Source of the DNA: Ophioceras dolichostomum
Taxonomy: Eukaryota > Ascomycota > Sordariomycetes > Magnaporthales > Ophioceraceae
DNA: 64,000 bases
Direction of reading: 5' to 3'
Assembly: GCA_003049485.1 (NCBI GenBank)
Contig: PYST01000100.1
Coordinates: 1 to 64,000 of the forward strand
The notes under the pieces were generated by a model that worked only from the letters and a program-made list of their open reading frames with translations, did no database searches and was not told the DNA's origin. Numbering within the stretch: the stretch's first letter is position 1; each line of letters opens with the position of its first letter. This document shows positions 47,163-57,661 of the stretch, one piece after another. A program made the translations under genes and the position numbers.

Positions 47163-49598
47163 GCCCGCTGATAGCGTACTCGTGCCGTCGGATGCTGCCC
47201 GACTGCCGTCCGTCGACTAGAGTAGCCCTTTTGGAGCCCGGATGTCGTGTTGCTGCCTTTCTAGTGCTACCGCATTGTATTGAGAACTAGAGAACTTTTG
47301 GTCTGGAGGACGAACCCTCTGCCTTCTAGCACACTCCTTCGCTTTCCTCCGCCTCCATTTGCCTTTCTTCGACAGCTAAGCTGCTCGAACTCGTCTGCAT
47401 CTGCCGTTTACCTTTATTGCCGTCGTGCCTCTGTCTTTCGGATGACAGAACGGCAGATTTCTGGACCACGATCTGGTGGATCTCATATCCATTACGGATT
47501 CACATCAACAACCTCTAAGAGCACATCGCACTGACAACACATGGAGACATGCTACCTGGCACATCGTTTGCACATCGTTTGCGATATTTTGGTCTCTGGG
47601 CTCCATACAGTTCTATGTACAGTAATAAATCACGACACAGAAACAGTTTGGGCCAATGGAATCACATACCCCAACACTGGGTCCCAGAAAGCTGCTTGTC
47701 TGGAACCTGCATCGTTTCGGATCTGCGCTTGGCCATTCGAGAATCAAGCGGACTGCCTTTCCGCATGCGGCTCTGCAACTAGCTAGTGTTTTCTTCAATT
47801 ACCAGGCTGACAACCACCTTACGTGACGTCAACTCCATTGGTGGCCCTATCCTTTCTTCGTACGCATCGAAGTCCAAGATCGCCGGCAGGCTCCGGGGTG
47901 GACCCCGGCTTTGTCTCCGTTTCCCATTGACAAATATAAACCTCATGGTTCTGTGAGCGAGTCGGACTTGGCCGCGACTTTGGGTACAGTGCATGAAACC
48001 CTCGATCGAGAAACGACTGGCCACCCTCGCCAAGCCGAGACACACAACGAAGCGCGTTTCTCCCTCTCACCTTCTCAGCGCCTGATGGGCAATGGGATGG
48101 CCGAGCTAGAACGAATTCGAGAAGAGCCTTGGAGGACCACTCGAGGTGGTGTTGGGATGACAGCGTCTCATGGGGAGGCAAGCGCCTCCGAGAACAGAGA
48201 TGATGCCTGCCCCTTCGCCTATAACCCCGAAGAGCCAGCCAGCCAGCTTGCGCGTCTTTTCATGGGCAACAGAAAATGCATGAATGGCGGACGCGCAGTT
48301 CATAGTCTTTGATTCTAAGCAGTTGCTTGCTATGGCGGCTCGCTCCCACTTCGGTGGGAGGCAGATAGTGGAGAGTGGATATGGCTCTGCCCTCGTCGTC
48401 GTCGCCTTTGGGCTTCGCCAACAGCATTAGTATTGCCGTCGACTTTCTTTGCATCGCCGCCCACAACGGAGAGATATCCCCCACATGCCGAGCTTCGCTA
48501 CAGCCAGCGGAGTGGCGACAGTCACTACTCCTCCTCCCTCTTGTTGTTCTTCCCTGTCCATTCAACAATTTTGGGCCGAGCCTGAGACCGTCAACGGTTC
48601 AGCATCCGTTCCGCCTCAACACATCGACATGCCCTTCACACTTCCAAGCTCGCTCGCGGACCGGGCTCTGGGGCTCTAGGGCTCTGGGCAGCTGCTTCTT
48701 TCCAACAAAAAGGGCAAGAAATACCGCATGCACGGATCGACCAGCCCTGTTTTTAATCTATTCTTAACTTGAGACCACAAAAAAGTTGTGGGTAAGTGTT
48801 CCATCTCGGGAAGTTTGATCGCTCAGTCTAGTTCGACTGTTCGAGAGTCCTGTCGACGTCCACAGTCACACCGTCGCTCGCGTGAGGCGTGCTGTCTCTG
48901 CCCTGTTCAGCGTCCACCGGCTACCCTCGTCGCCTCATCAGCGAGTCCAGCTATGCATGCATACGGGGCAAGGCATGTGGAGGCGCGTCCGAAGAGGTCC
49001 CGGCCAAGCAACGCCTGCCGGGCGGCTCTCCCAGGTTCTCCACGACTCGAACGCTGGTGGGGTGTGATTGTGTCACACCCTCACCATCACAGCAAAAATC
49101 CCCGACAAAGCGGAGCTTGAGCGGGCCTGTCCTTGTCCTCCCTTGTCCCTTGCGTTCCGATGCCAAGCCATGACATCCGTGAGCATCGATCCGTTGTCGA
49201 CCTCCGCAGCGGGAAGTATGCTGCAGGGTGATGGGGATGCGTGTGGTGGTGTGGTGGTGCGGTTCACGCGTTGCCCAGGAAGTTGGAAACATGGCTCTAT
49301 TAAAGAGTCGTCCCTCTCCTCCTTTCCCCGATCTTGGAATGGTTCTTTTCATTGCGTTATTCTTGGTCTTCTATCCTCAACAAGGCAAGCCCTTTTCTAT
49401 ATCACCTTCGGTACTCGTTCCATTCTTATTCGTTGATCGAACTGCTTTTTATACAACCGCTTTTAATACCCCTGAGTACTCAAGATACTTAACGACCACC
49501 ACCTATCCTCCCCGGCCAAGACCCTCTCTGTCTGCCTCCATCATCACCACTCTACCAACCAGACTACCCTCTTCAACCACCCACCCGCAACAGCCAAC
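47163..49598. other. 2.4-kb interval without a recognised gene
   Basis: Contains the msh5 3' UTR and the promoter of the following surface-protein gene. A TATA-like CTTTTTATAC sits at about 49445-49454. The open frames (up to 133 codons) look random. No tRNA or other RNA gene was seen. Confidence 0.5.
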
Positions 49599-50022
49599 AT
49601 GAAGCTCACTTCCGTCGCCGCTCTTGGCCTTGCCACCCTGGCTGTCGCCGCTGTAAGCCGAACCCCAACGACATATTCACTACTACCGAGTCTTCTCATC
49701 CTACCTGCCGTCCTGGCGGTCCAAACATCACGAAGACAGATGCATGCATGCGTGGCAGGGGGGAGAAACACTAAGAAAAAACCCCCAGACCAAGCAAGAT
49801 CAACCGTTACTAACCCCAGTCTCCCACACCACTCCAGTCCCACCCACAAGTGGCCGAACGCGCAGCCATCACCGCAGCGCCCCAGCTCATGCCACGCTAC
49901 CCGGCCGGAGACGAGATCGCCGCCGAGCAGCAGCAGCCCCAGCTAGACGCTCGACAACGCAACGGCGGCAGCAAGGACAGCAACTCGACCACGACTGCCA
50001 CGGGCGGTAGCGGCAGCGGAAG

Positions 50023-50074
<52 letters not shown>

Positions 50075-50377
50075 GGCGGCAATGGCAATGGCGGCGGGCG
50101 CAGGTCCAACTCGACCTCCTCGGGAGCCGCCCAGGGCTCTGGCTCGGGCGGCGGCAGGGCGACGCGCAGCAGCTCCGGCTCCGGCTCGGGGGCGACGGCC
50201 ACGGGGGGCGGCGGCAGGGGGGCGTCGTCGTCGTCCAGCCCTTCGGCTACCAGCCCCGTCACTGTCAACGGCGCGGGAGGTCGGCCGCAGGATCATCTGC
50301 TCTTCTCTGCGGGCGGCGCTGGCGGGTTCGTCACTGTTGCGGGGTTGGGTGTTGCTTTTGCGGTGTTTGTGATGTGA
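49599..50377 (+). CDS. Secreted GPI-type protein with Gly-Asn repeats
   Basis: Small surface protein of unknown function. Exon 1 is 49599-49652 (a signal peptide, MKLTSVAALGLATLAVAA). The second exon ends at 50377 and starts at either 49820 or 49838; both acceptors keep the frame, so the mature protein could differ by six residues (SPTPLQ). The rest is low complexity: a Gly-Asn dipeptide run from a GGCAAC hexanucleotide repeat (about 50023-50071), then Gly/Ser/Ala/Arg-rich sequence. The C-terminus (GGFVTVAGLGVAFAVFVM) is a hydrophobic tail of the kind cleaved during GPI attachment. It converges with the CFEM gene. No enzymatic motif is visible. Confidence 0.8.
50023..50071. repeat. GGCAAC hexanucleotide repeat
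   Basis: About eight tandem GGCAAC units encoding alternating Gly-Asn in the GPI-type protein. The unit is a multiple of three, so length variation would not break the frame. Confidence 0.85.
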
Positions 50378-50577
50378 TGTCATTGTGTCGAGCTGCTGTT
50401 AGTTAGGTAGGTAGCTTAGTGTCTTTGTGATGAGAGAGAGTGAGAGAGAGAGGGAGTCAAATTGGGACTTGAATGGCATGACCTACGTATCACCTAGTAT
50501 AGTATAGTATAGCATATTTGTGTATATGAACTTGTCCATGTGTGAGCTGATGTTGGTGGCACTGATTCGCATCCGCG

Positions 50578-50776
50578 GGCGACCCTTGGAAGGGTTAAGG
50601 GAAAGGACCACAATAATCGTTGCTGTCTGAATTTTCCGTCAGTGACATCGAACCAGACTTCGTAATTGTAGGAAGTCTTCGTCAAAGTCACTGAGGAGAC
50701 AGTAAGGCAATAAGGGCTTCACTGAGGAGAGAGTAAGGCAGTAAAGGTCCTTTCTCCTAACCCTTCCAAGGCGACG
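50578..50776. repeat. Long imperfect hairpin (MITE-like inverted repeat)
   Basis: The outer arms are 50580-50610 (CGACCCTTGGAAGGGTTAAG...) and 50744-50775, which reads GTCGCCTTGGAAGGGTTAGG on the opposite strand. Pairing resumes inward: TTGCTGTCTG...GTCAGTGAC at about 50621-50645 pairs with the complement of 50689-50719. The hairpin closes at AGACTTC (50655-50661) with GAAGTCT (50672-50678) around a loop of about ten bases. The right arm carries a tandem 31-base duplication (50689-50719 and 50720-50750) absent from the left arm. It lies in the intergenic space between two convergent genes. It could be a non-autonomous transposable element or a structured RNA. I see no certain target-site duplication. 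Confidence 0.75.
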
Positions 50777-51239
50777 CCTATTCTTTTCTCCTACCCCCTG
50801 ACCGTATAAGTGCCCATCACAACCAGATTCCTCTCCGTCATGCTCATGCTAACACACATCATACAATACATGACCGCTTTGCTCCCAATGCACGCGCTTG
50901 CTCTGCTCTATCTGCGCCGTATCGATCGTTCGAACGGACTCCTGCAACTCAAAAGAAGATCAAAGAAAAGAGCAAAATGCAATGGCGAAACTCCCCCAAG
51001 ATGTTATTTTGCGCCGACCCGGTCCCCATCAGCCTGCCTGCCGTCTGTCTTGTCTTGTTAAAGTACACGATCCGATAAAGTCGGTTCTTTCTTTGCGGTG
51101 CCGTTGAGCGACACCGCAGCCGTATTACACTATGTCGTATTAAAGGAAATGAAGGAAAGGAGAAAGAAAGTAATACCGGGCAGTTATTAGGGTATAATCT
51201 CAAGCCGGGCATCTCCCCCCAAAGGTGACGCGATTATCG

Positions 51240-52028
51240 TCACCTGAGCAGGATGGCGAACCCGATGGCAAACGCCAGCAGCACCCAGCAGACAGGCGCC
51301 ACCGCCAGCGTACGTCCCGCGGCGCCGATCGGCGTGGCGAACGGGCTCGAGTCGGTCGGCTCCGTCGGGGGAGGGCGCGCCGCTTCCGGCGTACTCGTGC
51401 TTATGCTCGTCTGCGACGGCGTCTGCTGCGTGCGCGTGCGCGTGAGGTTGTCCTCGTCCTCGCCGCCGGCAATCTGCGTCGTGGTCGGCGACTGGAGGGT
51501 CAGCGACCTGGTGGTGGACGAGCCGCCGCCGCCGCTGCCGACTGTTGTGGTGGCGCCGCTACCGCGCGAAGTAGAGCCCTTGGTCTTTTGTGTGGAAAGG
51601 GTGGTTCCGCCGGTGCTGGTCCGGCTGGCAGCCAGCAAGCTGGCGGCGAGGGTCTCGGCGGCGCGGATGGCGTCCTTGGAGATGGTCAGGCCCAGGGCGG
51701 CGCAGCCGTCGTCGACGATGTCGATGAAGATGTCGTGGGCCGAGGCGGTGCGGCTGGTGGTGCACGAGGTCCTGAACATGCAGCGGACAACCGAGTCGAG
51801 GAACCCCTGGCTGGCGCTCTTGCACATGCAGCGGAAGTCGTCGAGCTCGCAGCCTGTGGCGAGGATGCATGAGTCTACGCAGTCGGGGAAGCTGAAGAGG
51901 GGCGTCTTTGTTGCGGTGGTGAGGGAGGCGAGGCTGAGGAGGAGTAGGACGCCGGTGGTGGTGGTGGTTGTCGATATTGGCGACGGACTGTTGCGCCTAC
52001 GACGGCGACGGGTGGATGGCATAGACAT
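51240..52028 (-). CDS. CFEM-domain GPI-type surface protein
   Basis: Fungal extracellular membrane protein, 262 residues in one exon. After an unusual Arg-rich start (residues 7-12) and a Thr run, a hydrophobic segment at about 26-39 acts as signal sequence. The CFEM domain has its eight cysteines at 50, 54, 60, 67, 69, 83, 89 and 109, with the Asp residues before CMC (LDDFRCMC) that bind haem iron in characterised CFEM proteins. A long Ser/Thr-rich stalk follows, then a hydrophobic C-terminus (VCWVLLAFAIGFAILL) fitting GPI attachment. CFEM proteins act in haem uptake, wall stability or host interaction; the role here cannot be told from sequence. Confidence 0.88.
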   Translation of the reverse strand: MSMPSTRRRRRRNSPSPISTTTTTTGVLLLLSLASLTTATKTPLFSFPDCVDSCILATGCELDDFRCMCKSASQGFLDSVVRCMFRTSCTTSRTASAHDIFIDIVDDGCAALGLTISKDAIRAAETLAASLLAASRTSTGGTTLSTQKTKGSTSRGSGATTTVGSGGGGSSTTRSLTLQSPTTTQIAGGEDEDNLTRTRTQQTPSQTSISTSTPEAARPPPTEPTDSSPFATPIGAAGRTLAVAPVCWVLLAFAIGFAILLR

Positions 52029-53094
52029 GGTGCCGGGGGGTGGGCTGGCTGGGCTGGCTATAGCCGGCTATCTGGCTATTCGGGACCTAGCCTCTGGGCT
52101 GGTCGTTTGCATAGAGAGCGCGGCGCGTAGCTTCGTGACCGGAAGCTCTATTAAGTCCTGGGAGGCGCTTCGAGGGAGAAGGGGGAGACGGGCCAGGCTA
52201 TCTCCTCCTGATAGAACGCATGGCAAGAAGACTTCGTGGCTTCCTCTTCAACTTTTGTGTTCTGTTGGGTTCGAAGGGAGAAGAAGGTGGCGAAGGGTGC
52301 GGGAGACGCACAGGATAAGAGAGAGGAGCTATGAAGAAGATGTTGCAGCGATGGACGGCAGCGGGAGGAACGATACTAGTATAAAGGAGGTAGGGGTTCC
52401 GCCCTCATCAGCTGCCATTTTGGATGCACGGAGGAGGCAGACGCTTTAGTTCGTCCTCCTCCCTCACATGAGAGCCTCAGCTCGCGGACCCCATGTCCTC
52501 AGGGCTCCTCCATGACGGCACCATGAGCCGGGGACAGGAATTCGGCTGGACAGAAAGCGATCGTCGCTGCAACCCCTGTGTGCTGTGGCTGGTATCGTGA
52601 ACCCTTTTGAAACACGGACGAGCCAGGATGTGGCAGTCTGTGGCCTGTTGTCCAATTAAACCGCGCCAAAGCTGTCTTGTCAGGGGGTTCGACCCCTCGT
52701 CCACCCCTCCGTGAAAGTCGATCTTTGACGCTCTTTCGCAGACTCTCAGGGCTCAGAAGTGCTGGCTTCAATCAATCAGGGACGCCAATGGCCAATCGGC
52801 TTGGTTCATCTCAACATTTCCTCTGCACTGCACTGGGGACTTCCGAGAGCTTGTGCTTTTTGGGTATGGGCTAGGGGGTCAACTTCAAGGGTTGTCAACC
52901 ATGGATGCCCCCCCTCCCATCACCGGAAAACAAGAGCCAGCAGACAGCTGCCAAGCAAGATGCGATGCCAATGCGTGAACTTGTCCAAGAATGGCATTAG
53001 GATACATGGAAGGGGTGGCATCTCAGCCACACGCTAGGGTTTATTATGATTTCCAAGTGTTCATGCGATCATTTTATTTTCGTGGCGACGATCT
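52029..53094. other. Intergenic region, CFEM promoter and GNAT 3' side
   Basis: About 1.07 kb. GGCTGGCTGGGCTGGCTAT repeats lie near 52045-52080. A GGGGGTTCGACCCCT palindrome at 52683-52697 resembles a tRNA T-arm, but no matching acceptor stem or A box accompanies it. No gene is supported. Confidence 0.5.
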
Positions 53095-53985
53095 TCAGCT
53101 CGTGTCCAAGTCGCGTTCTGTGGACTGCAGGATGGGAAGAGACAACTGGAGCCGCATCGAATCTCCGCCCTCGCTCCCCTCAGTGGTGGTGACAAACCCG
53201 GCTTTCCGATAAAGCGACTGGGCGTTTGCGTTTGACTTGTACGGTTCCACGGTGAGAACCACGCGGCATTTGCCATCCGCGGCAGCTGCGTCGCGTGCCC
53301 AGCGGCTCGCCTCATCCATGACGGCGAGTGCGACTCCGCGCCGGCGGGCTCGAGGTAGCGTGTACACCCCATATACCGCCCAGTGTGCCGTCGTGGATCC
53401 CTCAGATTCCTCAGATTCCTCAGAGTCTGGCGCGATTGGCGGCAACGGCAGTCTCATCAGGGTGAGGCATGACAGGACCTCTCGTGTGTCCACTTCACAA
53501 GCCACAAACGTTGTAGCCAGCGGGTTCTGGAGTCGTGCGAGCCACTGCGAGTCGTCGAATGCAGCCTCCCGTTTGAATGTCGAACTAAAGGCTGTTTTGT
53601 TGTTCACTGTAAGAACTTGCGCACGCGGCAGGCCAGCGGATGCACCGTCACCGTACGATGGAAAGATATCTCGCAGTACGGAATACGGAATATGCAGGGA
53701 GAGGGTGTGGTGTTTGGAGTTGTTTCTCCTGTTTTGTTTCGAACTCTTTTTCTCTTCTTCCCCCGTTGGTCTGTTTCGAAGGTGGTCCGTTCGCCTCCGA
53801 CTTCCGGCTTGGCTGGCTGGTGATCTCGAAAATCTCTTTTTCTTTACACTTCCTCTCCGAGAATTCGAGAATAACTTACCCTGTGGATCAAGTTGAAGTG
53901 AGGATAGCCGGAACGGCTTGAAGCTCTTGAGGTAGAACTCCTGCCCCTTCTCGTCGGCCTGGAGGATCTCAACGCGCCACTCCAT
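53095..53985 (-). CDS. GNAT-family N-acetyltransferase
   Basis: Acetyl-CoA-dependent transferase of unknown substrate, 226 residues. Two exons, 53985-53880 and 53669-53095, are joined so that LQLDPQ continues into DIFPSYGDG. The start is the ATG of MEWRVEILQ; the frame further upstream has no ATG close by. The acetyl-CoA-binding motif A is seen as VYGVYTLPRARRRGVALAVMD, with the R-x-x-G-x-A loop. It is followed by VVLTVEPYKSNANAQSLYRKAGF, the usual N-x-x-A-x-x-L-Y-x-K-x-G-F end of GNAT folds. A Ser/Glu stretch (DSEESEESEG) from a 9-base repeat is inserted just before motif A. The gene is probably cytosolic and its intron is 210 bases long. Confidence 0.88.
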   Translation of the reverse strand: MEWRVEILQADEKGQEFYLKSFKPFRLSSLQLDPQGKLFSNSRRGSVKKKRFSRSPASQAGSRRRTDHLRNRPTGEEEKKSSKQNRRNNSKHHTLSLHIPYSVLRDIFPSYGDGASAGLPRAQVLTVNNKTAFSSTFKREAAFDDSQWLARLQNPLATTFVACEVDTREVLSCLTLMRLPLPPIAPDSEESEESEGSTTAHWAVYGVYTLPRARRRGVALAVMDEASRWARDAAAADGKCRVVLTVEPYKSNANAQSLYRKAGFVTTTEGSEGGDSMRLQLSLPILQSTERDLDTS

Positions 53986-54518
53986 TTTGGGCAACTACGG
54001 GGACCTGACTTGAAGGATGTGTCTGGTAGCTAAAATCTAGACCTGATGCTCTTCTTCTGAGTTCCTCCCAGATAGATATCTACCTTACCTACCAGACACA
54101 TTTTATAACCCGTTAACTTAACCGGAGTCTTCCGTGAAGCGAGGTGTGACTCGTTTCTTTGATGCCTCAGACCGTGACTCCTCTGTGATGTCCACCCCCA
54201 CAAGGACTCCCACAGCGCTTAATCTCACAAGCACCAGCTGAGGGCCACTTAATATCCACTGCGGGATGCTCCTCCGCTAGAGCTGGCACAGGTTGGGTTG
54301 TGGTGCGGGGCGCCCATGACCAGCTTGGCAGCGTAACACAACCGACATGGGGGATCGTCACATTGGTCGATGGGGGCCACAGCCTTGCCTCCCGATTAGG
54401 ATACGGCGCGCGTTCAGCAGGCAGCGCATGTCGTGGTCCTTTCCTGTCTCATCATGGTTTTGAGGAAGAAGTCATTCTATACCCAGGAGCCTTAATCTCC
54501 TAGCCTTCAATCATCACG
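53986..54518. other. Divergent promoter region
   Basis: About 530 bases between the divergent GNAT and CorA-like genes. It contains a CTACCTTACCTACC motif at 54079-54093. Nothing else is recognisable. Confidence 0.5.
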
Positions 54519-56915
54519 ATGGCCGAGCCGCAAGCCCCGATCAGCATCGAAGAGCTGAGAACGAACGGTAGACTTCGCGATTTCGACAATGGTGACGTGT
54601 ACGAAGCTGCACTGGCTGAGGCAGTGGCTGAAGGCACCTGCAACTTCGTGGTTCGCTTTGGCGTGGATCGCTGTGAGATTGCAGTCGATGTCGACGAGAA
54701 GGAGCTGAGTCTGCTTATGTCTGTGAAGGATAGCGACTTTCCGCTACGATGGATGTGAGAATCCCATCATTCTTCTTTTCCTAGTTCATGTGCGAAAATG
54801 ACGATGACGCCCACATTACAGCGGACTGGCTCATGCTGATTGACCCGACCTGACTACCCGGGCTCTCATCACAGCAACATCTGGGATCCGAGCCGTCAGA
54901 AAAGGCTCATCGGAGCGATTGGCAAAAAGTACGGGTTCTCAGACCGGCTCCAGAAAAGTATCACAGTATGGGACGAATTCAAGGCTGTGTACAACGCTGT
55001 GCACGGTCAATCTCAGTCCCCTGACGTCTCGCGAGTCGACCTGCCGCGTAGAAGCCATGGGTCGAGATTAGAGAAGGATGTAGAGCAAGCGGCGGATGGA
55101 CAGCCTCTGGGCAAGCCAGATCCTCGGGATAGCCCCTTGCTGCGACCGGAGAACGTGGCGACTTTCAAGCTGCTGCAAAGCTCCCTGAACTACACCACCA
55201 TCGATCAAGGGGATGAGTGTAAGTCCTTTTTTATCTCATCGCTCCTCGGCCGCCGGCTGTGTAGGTAGGAGGAATAAGCATCTATTGATGAAGATCTGAT
55301 GACGCTCACATTCATCCACAAAAGTCATCTGTATCGGGGCCAACTGGCTCCATCGTCGACCTTCGCTGAAGGACGACAAACCTGGCAACAACCTCCCTCT
55401 GGTCCCGCCCAAGCATTGGTCATGGTATACCCTCTGCAAAGACAGTAAGCGCCCGAGGAAATGTAACCCAGTTCGGTTTGTTGAAGAGGCCCCCAAGCTA
55501 AGATTCGCGCCATCCCAGACACCGTGATATCATTCCACGAGTCTCCCGTCTATGACGAGGCAGTCCCGGAAGGCGAGAGCAAGGCGGATTGGCGGGCCAA
55601 GGAGCTCGAGCAGATGAGGTCGAACACGCAGAAAGTGCTCCGGCACTTGTCCCATTCTATATCCCAGTCGGATCTCGACAACTTCTTGCAGCTCACCGAC
55701 GTCCGAAGGCTGCTCAAGGCACGGAACACCTCTACCCATCAGATCGGCTCAAGTCAGGACGATGATAGGGCGAAGGACTGCGCGTCGAACCTTTTCTACT
55801 ACCTGTTCGAGGACTACTCCGCGGCTATCGTCATCCTCGGCGAGACGCAGCGGATCCTACACCGGCTCGTAAGTCACAGGTCATGGTGGAGAAGAATCCA
55901 AGAATACTCGCAGAGGCGGCTGGGACCATGGTGGCTAACACAGTCTTATCAAATACCAGAGGAATGAAGTGTTTGACCGGCACCACCGCGTAAGTTCCTC
56001 CTTCCGTTGCCCCTCCAAACAAACCCCAGCATACCATGCGGCCCCACGAATGCTGACCTTGCTCCCCGTACGAAAAACAGCACTGGAAGCAAAGCTATAA
56101 GAAGGACACTTTCATCCGCAGCCTTCACCAGCTCAGCATGGAACTCCGCCAGCTTCGCCACCTCTTCGAGAGCTACAAGATGCTCATCTCTCGAATGTTG
56201 GACCACAAGGAGGTGCCATCCGAGGACTCGACCAGTCTGGCACCCCCTGCCGTCGATCGCCTGTCTCGAAGGGCCCGGGACCGCTTCCAGCGGCTCAGCG
56301 ACCGGCTGCAGCTGCTGATGCTGAACCCCATCCACGAGTACCTGGACGAGAAGACCTCGCTGTCGAACACTGTGAGTCTATCAGTGACTGCCCCACTTCG
56401 CCTTAATACCTATCAGCTGCCCACTGACCAACACTGACATGTTCTCCAATCCCCAGTACTTCAACCTCACGACCCAGAAGGATTCGGAGGCCACCGCCCG
56501 GCTGACCAGAAGCGCCACACTACTGGCGAAACTGAGCGTTTTCTTCATCCCCATCACCTTCATAACGGCCTTCTTCTCCGTTCAGCTCCCCGATCTTGTA
56601 AGCCTCCCTTCCCCTCTTCGTCTCATCTACCTATGTATCTGTGTATTCTGTTCACTTTAACAAAAATGCTGACCGAGCCGTAAACTAACTCCCCAAATCT
56701 CCGCCTAAAAGCTGGAAGGATACACGGCCAACACCTACTGGGGGGTCCTCGGCGTCACGGCCGGCATCTCGTTCATCGCCCTGTTCTTCTTCAGCCGGCT
56801 GCTTATGTGGGGCAGCGAGGCTTTGGACGACAACGTCAAGGTTGCGTCGCAGAAGGTCGCCAGCTTCTTCGAGAAGAGGAAGGCGAAGAAGCTAGAGGGT
56901 GACGAGGATGATTAG
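54519..56915 (+). CDS. CorA-like (Mg2+ transporter superfamily) membrane protein
   Basis: Eight exons, 54519-54754, 54875-55218, 55325-55444, 55498-55868, 55960-55989, 56081-56371, 56457-56597 and 56712-56915, give 578 residues. The exon of only 30 bases (RNEVFDRHHR) is needed to keep the frame. The long N-terminal cytosolic part includes NIWDPSRQKRLIGAIGKKYGF and ANWLHRRPSL. A helical stalk leads to the two C-terminal membrane helices, about 487-506 (LAKLSVFFIPITFITAFF) and 521-543 (YWGVLGVTAGISFIALFFF), followed by a Lys-rich cytosolic end. The topology and the TLLAKLSVFFIPITFIT segment are CorA-like. The Gly-Met-Asn filter motif that should follow helix 1 is missing (SVQLPDLLEG instead), so metal transport is doubtful. 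Such divergent CorA-like proteins are common in filamentous fungi. Confidence 0.85.
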
Positions 56916-57661
56916 AGGGGCTGCCTAGGTACCTAACTGGTACCTACCTAAGTACCTACCTCTAAGTACCTACCTTAGCACCTATCCAAGGCGGGCTCTG
57001 AGGGATGGCTCGGTTGTCGGGTGTTTTTCGTTCTGATTTCCTCTGATTGCTTCGTTCGATTTCTGTTCGGCATGGACTATTTGGACCTGGGCACTTGTTT
57101 TTTGTCGGATTTTCTCGTAGTACATCAGTCTCTTTTGTGTATTGGCGGTTTTGGATGGGCAGGATATTTCGTTGGACATCGACAGAACAACTAGGAATGG
57201 AATCATTTTCGATAATAATATATACGTCTTTCGTTGAGTATTAGTGTAAGCAGGGGACGATAGGAGATCCTTCGAAGTTCTTTTCTCGGGAACAAGTCTT
57301 TGTTTCAACTTCGCAGATCCATACCCAGTTTCCCCCTAGTCTGGGCCATATACCACGACAAAAGTGTTATGTACCAGTGAAAGATATTTGAAAAGATTCC
57401 AACTGTCGCGCATCGATTAACTGGCTCGCATGCTTGCTTTATCCCGAAAACAAATCCCAAAAGGGTCGTGAACGTCGTAAGGTGGCCATTGACCTGGAAA
57501 AGAGAAAACAAGGGACCCCCCTTCAGCTATGCAGAAATCAAAGCAACCAAATTGAAGCACCACCTCGTGGATAGTGAAGAAGACACTAAAAAAGGTCCTG
57601 TAGATCCTGCAAATGAATCCACCCTGCTCGCTCTCGGCAACTTCTTACAGCGAGCGGGCCT
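56916..57661. other. Convergent intergenic region
   Basis: About 750 bases between the convergent CorA-like and Cys-rich genes. Apart from the TACCTA cluster at its left end it is T-rich 3' UTR-like sequence, with no coding signal. Confidence 0.5.
56920..56990. repeat. Cluster of TACCTA/TAGGTA motifs
   Basis: Directly downstream of the CorA-like stop codon, the sequence reads CTAGGTACCTAACTGGTACC and continues with several further TACCTACC and AAGTACC units. The same short motif recurs singly at other intergenic sites of the window. Confidence 0.8.

Noticed and set aside
52640..52720. tRNA-like T-arm palindrome GGGGGTTCGACCCC
   Set aside because: No complementary acceptor stem, anticodon arm or A box at the right distance on either strand.
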